From Microbacterium luteolum (GTDB taxonomy: Bacteria > Actinomycetota > Actinomycetes > Actinomycetales > Microbacteriaceae): 64,000 bases of DNA. The notes beneath the pieces are model-generated. The model saw only the letters and a list, made by a program, of their open reading frames with translations. It was not told where the DNA came from and did not search any database. This document shows positions 16,254-23,497 of the stretch, in pieces (position 1 is the stretch's first letter; each line of letters starts with the position of its first letter). The DNA lies in NCBI RefSeq assembly GCF_039533965.1, contig NZ_BAAAUN010000001.1:3012950-3076949 (forward strand), in the 5' to 3' direction. A program made the position numbers and the translations under genes.

Positions 16254-17515
16254 CGGGTGCTCCTCGCATCGGCCGTCGCCGGCAGGGGCACGCGGGCGCG
16301 CACCCGCAGACCGCCGAGGGGGCGTGGGGTCACCTCGAGGCTGCCTCCGGATGCCGCGGCGCGCTCGCGCATGCCGAGCTGACCGAGGCCGGGTCGCAGC
16401 TGGGCGACCGCGCGTCCGGTGTTCACGATCTCGACCTCGACGCCGTCCTCGTCGTAGCGCACGCGCACGTCGGCCGTGGCTCCGGCGCCCGCGTGGCGGC
16501 GGGCGTTCGTGAGCGACTCCTGCGCGATGCGGTACAGGTTCACGGCGATGAGCGAGGGGACGGCGGCGGGCTCCCCGATCACGGCGTACTCGGTCGGAAG
16601 GCCGGCATCGGTCGACGCGGCCGCGAGCTCGGCGATGTCATCGAGCGTGAGAGTGGATGCCGGTTCGGCCGTGTCGCCGCCGGGGGTGCGCAGCGTCTCG
16701 AGCAGCTGCCGCAGCTCGCTGATGGCGTCGCGCGCCGACCCCTCGACGCCGGCGAGGATGCGCGCGGACTGCGCCGGATCCTGGTCGATCACGAGTCGCG
16801 CGGCCCCCGCCTGCACGCCCATGACCGATACGTGATGCGCGACGACGTCGTGCAGCTCGCGGGCGATGCGCACCCTGTCGAGCGCGACCGCCTGCGCCGC
16901 GGTGACCTCGCGCTCGCGCTCCAGCTCGCTCGTGCGCTGCTCGAGCACCTCGCGTTCGGCCGCCGAGTGCCAGGCGCGCTCGCCGAAGTAGTACGCCCCG
17001 CCGAAGTAGAGCGCGTTCAACAGGATCTGGATCATCATGAAGGCGATGTAGGGCGAGAAGGCGCCCGCGACGACATCGGCCTCGTCGGCCTGCTTGATCG
17101 CCTCGTAGTACATCGTGATCAGCAGCCAGGCGAACATGCCGACGATGATCGCGATGCGCACGATCATGGCGCGACGGCGGTCGTTCATCCACGCGCCCAC
17201 CGAGTACAGGCCGATGAACATCGCGATGTTGCCGACGTAGAGCTCGGGGATCTTCACGGTCACCGCGACGAAGTAGGCCGTCGCGGTGACGACCGCGACG
17301 ATGCCGGGCCAGCGGCGGCGGAACGCGAGCGGTGCGGTGACGACCACGGCGTAGACGACGGCCGTCCACAGTTCGGCCTGCTGATCGCCGTAGATCTGAG
17401 CGATCGACGAGAGCCCGGCGCTCAGGACGGCGCCGACGAACAGCACGCCGGCGAGCAGCAGATCGCTGCGGTGCTCTCGGGCGGTCGGCGTGCGGGTGAA
17501 GGGGACGGCGGGCAT
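16250..17515 (-). CDS. NarL-type sensor histidine kinase (HisKA_3)
   Basis: 421-residue membrane kinase. About five hydrophobic helices occupy residues 18-185 (e.g. LLLAGVLFVGAVLSAGL, WPGIVAVVTATAYFVAVTV). A coiled-coil ELEREREVTAAQAVALDRVR follows, then the HisKA_3 H-box RELHDVVAHHVSVMGVQAG with phospho-His222, and a HATPase domain with NARRHAGAG and GLGQLGMRERA. No extracellular sensing domain is visible, so it likely senses membrane state (LiaS/VraS-like in architecture; inference). The open frame continues far upstream, but the chosen ATG has TACGGT six bases before it, the leaderless pattern. Confidence 0.92.
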   Translation of the reverse strand: MPAVPFTRTPTAREHRSDLLLAGVLFVGAVLSAGLSSIAQIYGDQQAELWTAVVYAVVVTAPLAFRRRWPGIVAVVTATAYFVAVTVKIPELYVGNIAMFIGLYSVGAWMNDRRRAMIVRIAIIVGMFAWLLITMYYEAIKQADEADVVAGAFSPYIAFMMIQILLNALYFGGAYYFGERAWHSAAEREVLEQRTSELEREREVTAAQAVALDRVRIARELHDVVAHHVSVMGVQAGAARLVIDQDPAQSARILAGVEGSARDAISELRQLLETLRTPGGDTAEPASTLTLDDIAELAAASTDAGLPTEYAVIGEPAAVPSLIAVNLYRIAQESLTNARRHAGAGATADVRVRYDEDGVEVEIVNTGRAVAQLRPGLGQLGMRERAAASGGSLEVTPRPLGGLRVRARVPLPATADARSTR

Positions 17516-17521
17516 CCTCCC

Positions 17522-17527
17522 ACCGTA
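17522..17527 (-). promoter_or_regulatory. -10 box of leaderless kinase-regulator operon
   Basis: TACGGT on the minus strand, six bases before the ATG at 17515. Confidence 0.5.
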
Positions 17528-17653
17528 TGGGGGAGCGGATGCCGTGGCATCCCCCGCGCGGCGGATCCGGTAAGCCCATCGACAGCGCGGCAGAGGGTGC
17601 GTAGCGTTCGTCTCGGAGTCCTGATTCGCCGCACCGACAGTACGGAGCACGAC

Positions 17654-18289
17654 ATGAGCACGGCAGCATCCGGTCGCATCCTGATCGACCTCTTCATGAC
17701 CCTCGACGGTGTCGCGCAGGGGCCGGGCGGCACCGACGAAGACACCTCGGGCGGCTTCCGGTTCAGCGGCTGGCAGGCCGGGCACCCCTCGTCGGGCGTC
17801 GGACCCGAGGTCGAGAAGGGCATGCGGCAGCTCGACGCGCTGCTGCTCGGCCGCCGGACCTATGACATCTTCGCGTCGTACTGGCCGCACCACACCGAAG
17901 GCGAGTCCGGTGAGATCGGCACGCTCTTCAACCGTGTGCCCAAGTATGTGGCGACCCGGGATGCCGACTTCGCGCTCGACTGGGAGGGCAGCACCCGCGT
18001 CGGCGACGACCTGAGCGCGGAGATCGCCGCGATGCGCGAGAACCACCGCGAGGTGCACGTCATCGGCAGCGTCGACTTCGTGCACACGCTGCTCGCCGAA
18101 GGGCTGTTCGACGAGTTGAACCTCTGGGTGTATCCGATCCTCCTCGGCGCGGGCAAGAAGGTGTTCGACGACGGCGCACTGCCCTCGGTCCTCACGCTGC
18201 TCGAGCCGGCGAAGACCGACGACGGCGGCGTGACGCTGCTGCGGTACGGGCGCACGGAGAAGGTGCCGGAGGTCGGGACTTTCGACTAA
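17654..18289 (+). CDS. Dihydrofolate reductase-family (RibD C-terminal-like) protein
   Basis: 211-residue protein with the RibD_C/DHFR-like fold, probably an NADPH-dependent oxidoreductase of unknown substrate. Family marks: ILIDLFMTLDGVAQGPGGTDED near the N-terminus, LDALLLGRRTYDIFASYWPH, NRVPKYVATR, EVHVIGSVDFVHTLLAEGLF and LNLWVYPILLGAGKKVFDDG. Start ATG has GGAG a few bases upstream. It is divergent from the sensor kinase gene and alone on its transcript. Not a true folate enzyme by appearance; proteins like this are common in actinobacteria and poorly characterised. Confidence 0.87.
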   Translation: MSTAASGRILIDLFMTLDGVAQGPGGTDEDTSGGFRFSGWQAGHPSSGVGPEVEKGMRQLDALLLGRRTYDIFASYWPHHTEGESGEIGTLFNRVPKYVATRDADFALDWEGSTRVGDDLSAEIAAMRENHREVHVIGSVDFVHTLLAEGLFDELNLWVYPILLGAGKKVFDDGALPSVLTLLEPAKTDDGGVTLLRYGRTEKVPEVGTFD

Positions 18290-18389
18290 TGTGCGCCAGC
18301 CCCCAGGTTCTATACGATCCGCTCTGTGGGTGTACGGGGGACTTCGCGCCACGAAGAACGGGCCGACGTCTTCTAGATTGGAGGTCGCG

Positions 18390-18623
18390 ATGTCAGCCCA
18401 AGCAGTAGTAGGCGTGATTGTCGTCTGCGTCGGTGTCTTAGTGATCATTTTGAACCGACAGATTCCAAGACTTATCCACTTCGTGTTGCGTCTATTTTAT
18501 GGCGAACCAATGGCTGATGACGCCGTGAGACCGAATTCAACTTGGAAACACATCATCATAGTCGGGTGTGCGTTCATCGCATTTGGAGTATTTATGATCT
18601 TGGCTCCGGCAAACCCACGTTGA
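18390..18623 (+). CDS. Small two-helix membrane protein in Rhs-remnant region
   Basis: 77 residues: an N-terminal helix (SAQAVVGVIVVCVGVLVIIL), a short polar part with LRLFYGEPMADDAV, and a second helix near the C-terminus (HIIIVGCAFIAFGVFMILAP). GGAGG lies seven bases before the ATG, so I prefer this start over the earlier in-frame one. Its DNA is visibly AT-richer than the flanking housekeeping genes, which fits transfer. Position immediately before a broken Rhs core and toxin tip suggests an immunity or cargo gene left from a polymorphic-toxin locus. No family recognised. Confidence 0.6.
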   Translation: MSAQAVVGVIVVCVGVLVIILNRQIPRLIHFVLRLFYGEPMADDAVRPNSTWKHIIIVGCAFIAFGVFMILAPANPR

Positions 18624-18704
18624 CGGGTGCGAGGCTCGCTACTGGCGGCGCGGCAGTGGAGAAGCAGGCCCAATCGATGACCTTGCGATATCTCTACGGG
18701 TCTG

Positions 18705-19060
18705 GTGAAGCGTTCGACTTTGGGCACGGTGTCGACGGCGGCGTACACGTATCCGGCCGCGGGCGGGGATCGTCCGCATTCGGTGAACACGGTGACGGGG
18801 CCTGCGGGTGTGGGTCCGGGTTCGTATTCGTATGACGCGGCGGGGAACATGACGGGCCGTCCGGGTCAGACGATCACGTTCAACGATGTCGGGAAGGTGT
18901 CGAAGGTTGTTGCGGGTTCGGTGACGCAGGACTCGGTGTACAACGTGGACGGGAGCATCCTGTTGCGGACGAACACGGCGGAGGGTGCGTCGTTGTTCGT
19001 GGGGGATACGGTGTTGTCGCAGGCTGCGGGTTCTTCTGTGGCGGCGGGGTGGGACGGCGC
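18705..19060 (+). pseudogene. Rhs/YD-repeat core fragment
   Basis: Frame shows Rhs core sequence without a proper start or end. Visible parts are AYTYPAAGGDRPHSVNTVTG, YSYDAAGNMTGRPGQTITFN and ASLFVGDTVLSQAAG, matching the YD-repeat and LFxGxT segments preceding the Rhs-associated core domain. Everything usually after this (the YYLTDHLGS block, the DPxGRFLSPD hallmark) is missing and the frame ends shortly after. I read it as the leftover of a large secreted Rhs protein after deletion or of an orphan-tip cassette. The nominal start (GTG 18705) is just where homology becomes readable. Confidence 0.75.
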
Positions 19061-19287
19061 TGGGGGATTACTTCATCACCAAGATTGACACAACTCAAGC
19101 GATGGACGATGAACGTCTCATGTCTCATGAACAAGCGCACTCGAATCAGTGGGCAGGGTTCCAGGCGGACTATCCAGCTCTTTACGCGCGATTCGAGATG
19201 GAGTCGAATCTCGCCGGGCTTGGACCTGCATGTGGTAACTACTTTGAGTATTCGGCCGGACTGAGTGGAGGACACTACACGTGCTGA
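19045..19287 (+). pseudogene. Detached polymorphic-toxin C-terminal tip with HEQAH motif
   Basis: In a different frame from the Rhs fragment and joined to it near 19045-19060, about 80 residues from GTALGDYFITKIDTTQ through RLMSHEQAHSNQWAGF and FEMESNLAGLGPACGNYFEY to GGHYTC. HEQAH fits a zinc-metallopeptidase-like HExxH. The Tyr/Phe-rich remainder resembles tips found at the end of Rhs or other polymorphic toxins, though I cannot name the family. No start codon with a ribosome site, so expression is doubtful. Its stop overlaps the start of the next lipoprotein gene by seven bases, the tight pairing expected of toxin and immunity genes. Confidence 0.5.
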
Positions 19288-19802
19288 AGGCAGCGAAGCT
19301 CAAGCGTATTTGGTTCTGTTCGCTCATCGCATCCGGCGCAGTACTTGCGCCCGGTTGTTCGATCCTGCCGAGTACGCCCCTCGATCAACCGATCTCCCTA
19401 TCGGTTCGCGACGGTGAGCCTGTGGTCACTTGGTGTGGTGGATCGGCGGACCTTGTGCGTGTCCGGCTCTACTACGGCACGGCATCGGAAGATGATGCGC
19501 AACTGGTTCTGGATGCATCGGGTCAGACGTCGGTTGTCTCCGGCGATGAAGTTGCCCTTTCCCAGCTTCCGGACGACTGGAAGGTGGAGCGTAAAGCCTA
19601 TGCGGGCACGGAGGTAAGTGAAGTGGGCGTCACTTTGGAGTACACATCAATCGATGGAGCAGGAAAGAAGTATGAAGGTGGCTACTTGGCGGAATTTGAA
19701 TTTGAAGGCGCGGGTATCGAGTCGTGGCCGACCTCGTCGTGGCAGTGGGCGAACGGCCAGACGTCCTCCGACGCGTGTGGAATGCCCAGCTCGGTTCGAT
19801 AG
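19281..19802 (+). CDS. Putative lipoprotein, candidate immunity protein
   Basis: 173 residues beginning at GTG with GGAGG nine bases upstream. A signal peptide (KLKRIWFCSLIASGAV) ends in the lipobox LAPGC with Cys26 as the lipid-attachment residue, so the product should sit on the outer face of the membrane. The mature part is acidic and beta-rich with no recognised domain (e.g. VVTWCGGSADLVRVRLYY, WKVERKAYAGTEVSEVGV). It overlaps the toxin-tip frame by seven bases, and a surface-located lipoprotein is where an immunity factor against an extracellular-acting toxin would be placed. Function is inference. Confidence 0.65.
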   Translation: MLKAAKLKRIWFCSLIASGAVLAPGCSILPSTPLDQPISLSVRDGEPVVTWCGGSADLVRVRLYYGTASEDDAQLVLDASGQTSVVSGDEVALSQLPDDWKVERKAYAGTEVSEVGVTLEYTSIDGAGKKYEGGYLAEFEFEGAGIESWPTSSWQWANGQTSSDACGMPSSVR

Positions 19803-20098
19803 CACAGCGCTCGGAGGTGACGCTCAGGGGGCGATCCTGATGAGGGGGTGAACGAGGCTTTTTGGTCGTAATCACGACCAGCATCCGCAAGGCCCCCGCT
19901 TCGCTGGCGGCTCCCGCGGGCTTCGTGACGCTGGTACGAGTGACGGGCTCCGCTCCGGTTCGTCCGGCGAATCGACTATTCCCTTCCTCCGCCGGCATCC
20001 TCTAGATTCGATCCGTTGCCGCCGTTTCGGCAGAGGTACGAGGGCCGAGCGGGACAGCGTGAACGTTGTGCGCACGACCTCCTTCACGGGGTGGGACG
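19803..20098. other. Noncoding stretch between Rhs remnant and surface protein gene
   Basis: 296 bases without a convincing gene. It holds a small hairpin TGGTCGT-AATC-ACGACCA (19863-19880) after a CTTTT run, usable as a terminator or operator, and repetitive GCTTCGCTGGCGG / GGCTCCGCTCC-like sequence. The end supplies the leader of the next gene. Confidence 0.5.
19863..19880. terminator. Small hairpin after the lipoprotein gene
   Basis: Seven-base arms TGGTCGT and ACGACCA around AATC, preceded by CTTTTT. Weak terminator, or an operator-like dyad. Confidence 0.35.
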
Positions 20099-21814
20099 AT
20101 GACGCGACGACGCGGGACGATGCGGGCGATACTCGGCGGAATGGCGGCATTCGCGCTCGCCCTGGGCGGTGCGACGACGGCGGCTGCAGCCGGAGCGGAG
20201 GAAGCCGCGGCGTCCGGCTCCATCAGCGGAGTGGTCACGCGCGAGGACGACGGCACGCCGCTCGAGGGTGTCACTGTCTCGGCGGGCGGGGAGGGGGCGG
20301 CCTGGGTATCGACGGAGACGGACGAGACGGGAGCCTACTCACTGACCGGTCTGGCACCCGGCTCCCACCTGGTCTCATTCACCCCCGAAGGCACCGATCT
20401 GAAGTCGGAGTACTGGGAGAACGCCGAGCGCTGGGATGCTGCGACTCCGGTCGTCATCGTCGACGGCACCGTCGTCGCTGGCATCGACGCCGCGTTGAGC
20501 GTGGGAGGCACGATCACGGGTGTCGTCACCCGCGAGGACGACAGCTCCCCGCTCGAGAACGTCTCGGTATCCGCTCTCGATGCGCACAATGAGATCGTCG
20601 GAGCGACCCGGACGGATGCGGCGGGTGAGTACCACCTCGGCGGGCTCCCCGATGGTTCGTACCGGCTGCGCTTCGGCTCTCCGGATCCGGAGCTGCTGTC
20701 CGAGTTCTGGGAGAACCAGTACCGGGGGAATTCCGCTACCGTCATCGCTGTCGTCAGCGGGCAGACGACTGCGGGCGTGGACGCGGCTCTCGCCGCTGCG
20801 GGGTATATCAGTGGCACGGTGACCAGTGGGGCCGACGGGCAGCCGCTGTTCTCCTCGGTGCTGGTCTACGACGTCGACGAGCGGTTCGACTTCGAGTTCA
20901 GCTACACGGAGGTCGACGGCGGCTACCGCGTCGCAGTTCCGGCCGGAACCTACAAGGTGCTCTTCCGCTCTTCCGGCCTCGCGGAGGAGTGGTGGAACGA
21001 TGCGCCGGTCTGGGACGCTGCGACTCCCGTCACCATCTCGACGGGCGAGGAGGTCGAGGGCGTCGACGCCGTGCTCGACGAGATCGCAACCGTCAACGGC
21101 ACGGTGACGGTCGACGGCGGCGCAGCGTCGGAGATTCGCGTGGAAGCCTGGAGTGACGGCATCCAGGTCGCGAACAAGTATGCCGACCCGACCACGGGCG
21201 CCTACTCGATGCCGCTCCAGAAGGGGACATACATCCTGAAGGCCACGGCCACGTTCACGGATGGCACGACGGCCACGATCTCGCAGTTCTTCGACGGGGT
21301 CGAGACGGCTGCCGAGGCGACGCCGCTGTCCCTCTCCCCGGGTGACATCGTGCAGGGGATCGACTTCCTGCTCACGGCCGACACGGAGCCAGAGCCGGCT
21401 CTCGTGCTTTCCTCCGCAACGATGCAGGCCGGAGGCAGCATCGCCGTCTCGGGAACCGGCTTCACGCCCGACCAGGAGATCACGTTCGAACTGCACTCCG
21501 ACCCGATCGTGCTCGGCACGCTGACGGCAGACGCGGGAGGCGTGCCGAAGGGCTCGTTCACGATTCCGGCCGGCGCTCCGGCCGGCACCCACACGCTGGT
21601 CGCGCTTTCCGGGACCACGGTGATCGCGAGCGCACCGCTCACCGTCACGGCAGCGGGTGCGGGTGGTACCGGATCCGGTGCGGCCGGCACGGGAGGCGCC
21701 GCCGGCGCCCTCGCGACCACGGGATCTGACGCGCCGGTCGTCGCGGCGACCGCTGCGCTTCTGCTGCTGTTCGCCGGCCTGACGCTGGTTCGTCGCCGTC
21801 GCGCGAAGGCCTGA
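20099..21814 (+). CDS. Sortase-anchored surface protein with carboxypeptidase-regulatory/Cna-B-like repeats
   Basis: 571-residue secreted protein. A basic signal region (MTRRRGTMRAILGGMAAFAL) with cleavage near AAAA-GAEE is followed by three or four beta-sandwich repeats. Each starts GxVTREDDGTPLEGVTVSA or similar and ends with YSLTGLAPGSHLVSF and STG...GVDAVL phrases (about residues 35-125, 125-220, 220-310, 310-400). A further Ig-like domain starts at LVLSSATMQAGGSIAVSGTG. The end has LATTG at 538-542, a hydrophobic helix and RRRRAKA, matching class E-type LAxTG sortase sorting. The ATG at 20099 is preferred to an upstream GTG because the basic signal lead begins there. No sortase gene is in the window. 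Ligand unknown. Confidence 0.85.
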   Translation: MTRRRGTMRAILGGMAAFALALGGATTAAAAGAEEAAASGSISGVVTREDDGTPLEGVTVSAGGEGAAWVSTETDETGAYSLTGLAPGSHLVSFTPEGTDLKSEYWENAERWDAATPVVIVDGTVVAGIDAALSVGGTITGVVTREDDSSPLENVSVSALDAHNEIVGATRTDAAGEYHLGGLPDGSYRLRFGSPDPELLSEFWENQYRGNSATVIAVVSGQTTAGVDAALAAAGYISGTVTSGADGQPLFSSVLVYDVDERFDFEFSYTEVDGGYRVAVPAGTYKVLFRSSGLAEEWWNDAPVWDAATPVTISTGEEVEGVDAVLDEIATVNGTVTVDGGAASEIRVEAWSDGIQVANKYADPTTGAYSMPLQKGTYILKATATFTDGTTATISQFFDGVETAAEATPLSLSPGDIVQGIDFLLTADTEPEPALVLSSATMQAGGSIAVSGTGFTPDQEITFELHSDPIVLGTLTADAGGVPKGSFTIPAGAPAGTHTLVALSGTTVIASAPLTVTAAGAGGTGSGAAGTGGAAGALATTGSDAPVVAATAALLLLFAGLTLVRRRRAKA

Positions 21815-21817
21815 GCA

Positions 21818-21853
21818 GAGCCCGCGTGGCCTCGACAGGTCGCGCGGGCCTCA
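21818..21853. terminator. Hairpin after the surface protein gene, partly built from the left 32-bp repeat
   Basis: GCCCGCG and CGCGGGC arms with a roughly 16-base loop spanning about 21820-21851. It is the natural boundary between the surface gene and the convergent HAD gene before the islet entered. Confidence 0.45.
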
Positions 21854-21868
21854 GCCGAGCATCCGCTC
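21837..21868. repeat. Left 32-bp direct repeat (att-like)
   Basis: Identical at all 32 positions to 23466-23497; begins AGGTCGCGCGGGCCTCAGCC. It contains a copy of the last codons of the HAD gene (ERMLG-stop on the minus strand), separated here from the rest of that gene by the islet. Confidence 0.9.
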
Positions 21869-21885
21869 AGATCGGTGATGATCAT

Positions 21886-22509
21886 ATGTACGGTCCGGGG
21901 ACCCTGGTTTCGATTGCGCGAGGTGAAGGCCTCAACTGGTCGAGGATTTCCCTCCGCCAGGGGTCTCGAGTTTCGAGACAAGTGGCAGGGAGGCTCGATC
22001 CTGATCGTGTCCACGCGTATGCGATCCTGCCGCGAGATCGAGCAGGCATCGAGGTCGCCGATTTCGCTCGATCTGTAGGGGTCAGCGATGCGGATCGTGT
22101 TCTGGGGAAGATCCTTCAAGCGCTGTCCGCAATCTCTGACGGCATTCTCGTGGTCGACGACGACTTAGCACGTCGTGGTGATCCCGGACTCGATGACGTG
22201 TCGTTCGTCGACGACAGAGTCATTCGTTGGCTCGACCTGCGCTCAGCTCCCGACGAACTGACACGCCTCATACGAATCGGAGCGTCCGGGTATCCGTTGA
22301 ACGCGTTCATCTGCGACAACAGCTCTGGTGAGGCGTTTCGCCCCTCAGCCCGCTCGCTGTCCGAATCGGAAGTCGACTTGCTGGCAGGCGAGGTGCGACT
22401 CGTCATTCACTCGATCTTCGACGCGGAATCATTCCTGCTTCTCGCCATCGACGACGGAATCGAAGAACTGTTGGAGTCGATCACGTCGTCTGTCGATCCT
22501 CCGCCATAA
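21886..22509 (+). CDS. Orphan protein of unknown function in the islet
   Basis: 207 residues from the ATG giving MYGPGTLVSIARGEGLNW; an earlier in-frame start would lie inside the direct repeat and is less likely. Soluble and acidic in its C-terminal half, with no signal peptide or membrane helix. A notable acidic patch is ISDGILVVDDDLARRGDPGL, and the ending LLAIDDGIEELLESITSS looks helical. I recognise no domain. It reads in the same direction as the toxin-antitoxin genes 85 bases downstream and belongs to the inserted islet, so a defence, addiction or accessory role is possible but unsupported. Confidence 0.6.
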   Translation: MYGPGTLVSIARGEGLNWSRISLRQGSRVSRQVAGRLDPDRVHAYAILPRDRAGIEVADFARSVGVSDADRVLGKILQALSAISDGILVVDDDLARRGDPGLDDVSFVDDRVIRWLDLRSAPDELTRLIRIGASGYPLNAFICDNSSGEAFRPSARSLSESEVDLLAGEVRLVIHSIFDAESFLLLAIDDGIEELLESITSSVDPPP

Positions 22510-22575
22510 GACGATTCGGGATCGGTGCCCCGAGCGCACCGCTCCAGCACGATGGGTGTGGCTCGCCGCTGATCG

Positions 22576-22583
22576 GATATATC
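22576..22583. promoter_or_regulatory. Palindrome in the MNT/HEPN promoter
   Basis: GATATATC, a perfect 8-bp palindrome in an AT-rich patch 12 bases before the antitoxin ATG; likely -10 region and possible autoregulatory site for its XRE domain. Confidence 0.35.
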
Positions 22584-22594
22584 ATCGTCGAATA

Positions 22595-23062
22595 ATGAAG
22601 ACCTTCGACACGGCGGATGCTGGCGCGCTTCTCCTCGACGCACGCCGCGATGCGGCGTTGACGCAGGCGAAGCTCGCTGAACTCGCGGCGACGAGTCAGC
22701 CGAGCATCGCGGCGATCGAGCGAGGCAAGCGTCAGCCCTCTGCGGAGCTGCTGGAGCGGATCCTGCGCGCGGCGGACTACCGGCCGGGTATCGCCCTGGC
22801 GCGGTTCGATGCGCCGATCAGGCGCCTCGGCGCGCAGTACGGCATCTCGAACATCCGAGTGTTCGGGTCCGTGTCGCGGGGATCCGACCACTACGGGTCG
22901 GACATCGATCTGCTCGTCGACGTGGAACCGAATCGTTCGTACTTCGACATCGGAGGATTCGTCGCCGATGTCGAGGCGCTGACGGGGTTCCCCGTCGACA
23001 TCGTGGTCGACGGCCCGAGCCGCCCGGCGTTCCTCACCGATGATCAGCTGGTGCCTCTGTGA
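22595..23062 (+). CDS. XRE-HTH fused to MNT nucleotidyltransferase (antitoxin of a HEPN/MNT pair)
   Basis: 155 residues. The N-terminal XRE helix-turn-helix (about residues 10-62) has LDARRDAALTQAKLAELAAT and SQPSIAAIERGKRQPS. The C-terminal minimal nucleotidyltransferase (about 70-155) has GSVSRG at 91-96 and the metal-binding pair Asp103-x-Asp105 in GSDIDLLVDV. In known HEPN/MNT modules the MNT protein neutralises the HEPN RNase, in studied cases by adenylylating it; the fused HTH would add autoregulation. The ATG 22595 is chosen because the upstream extension lacks homology. It overlaps the HEPN gene by four bases (GTGA). Confidence 0.88.
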   Translation: MKTFDTADAGALLLDARRDAALTQAKLAELAATSQPSIAAIERGKRQPSAELLERILRAADYRPGIALARFDAPIRRLGAQYGISNIRVFGSVSRGSDHYGSDIDLLVDVEPNRSYFDIGGFVADVEALTGFPVDIVVDGPSRPAFLTDDQLVPL

Positions 23063-23466
23063 GCGACCAGCCGGACGATGGGGCTCTGCGCTTCCCGCGA
23101 TCGTCCCGTGGCGAGTCGGAGGTCGATCGGCGCGAGAACGCACGCGCCAGGTTCCTCGACAGCCTCGAAGACATCGACAGTTATCTGGCTGTAGCGAGGC
23201 GTGGGGGACCGGACGAGTTCGAGCCGCGCACTGCGCGCTACGCGGCAGCGAGTCTGGCGATCGTGCGTGTGGCGTCCCTGTTCGAGAACGACGACTTCGC
23301 GGTCTACCTGGACAGCGTGCCAGACGGTGCACGTCGGGGCGTCATCGCCACCCGCAACATCGTGGCTCATGCGGGCTACGTAGCCATGGATGACCAACTG
23401 TTCTGGCGGACGATCGACGTCGACCTGCCGCCACTTCTCGAACGTCTGCGTGACGCCGAGCACTGA
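23059..23466 (+). CDS. HEPN-domain RNase toxin (DUF86-like)
   Basis: 135-residue all-helical protein whose RX4H catalytic motif is R99-N-I-V-A-H104 within ATRNIVAHAGY, the hallmark of HEPN endoribonucleases paired with MNT antitoxins. Start is a GTG overlapping the antitoxin stop; the order antitoxin then toxin is usual for this class. The last base of its stop codon is the first base of the right direct repeat, so the gene ends exactly at the islet boundary. Targets in relatives are RNA (mRNA or tRNA); not determinable here. Confidence 0.88.
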   Translation: MSDQPDDGALRFPRSSRGESEVDRRENARARFLDSLEDIDSYLAVARRGGPDEFEPRTARYAAASLAIVRVASLFENDDFAVYLDSVPDGARRGVIATRNIVAHAGYVAMDDQLFWRTIDVDLPPLLERLRDAEH

Positions 23467-23497
23467 GGTCGCGCGGGCCTCAGCCGAGCATCCGCTC
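23466..23497. repeat. Right 32-bp direct repeat (att-like)
   Basis: Exact copy of 21837-21868. It includes the terminal codons and stop of the HAD gene (stop at 23480-23482, minus strand). Confidence 0.9.

Larger units (their letters stand above)
21869..23465. mobile_element. 1.6-kb islet between 32-bp direct repeats
   Basis: Segment bounded by perfect 32-bp repeats. One copy completes the 3' end of the HAD hydrolase gene; the other is stranded beside the surface protein terminator. This is the footprint of insertion into a gene end with restoration of that end. It carries an orphan gene and an MNT/HEPN pair but no integrase or transposase, so it is either a relic, mobilised in trans, or a recombination duplication. 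Confidence 0.65.

Noticed and set aside
22328..22594. Longer N-terminus for the MNT antitoxin
   Set aside because: The extension overlaps the orphan gene in another frame, and the XRE domain begins just after the ATG at 22595.
21869..23465. Prophage or insertion sequence
   Set aside because: No integrase, transposase, terminal inverted repeats or phage genes; only the direct repeats support mobility.
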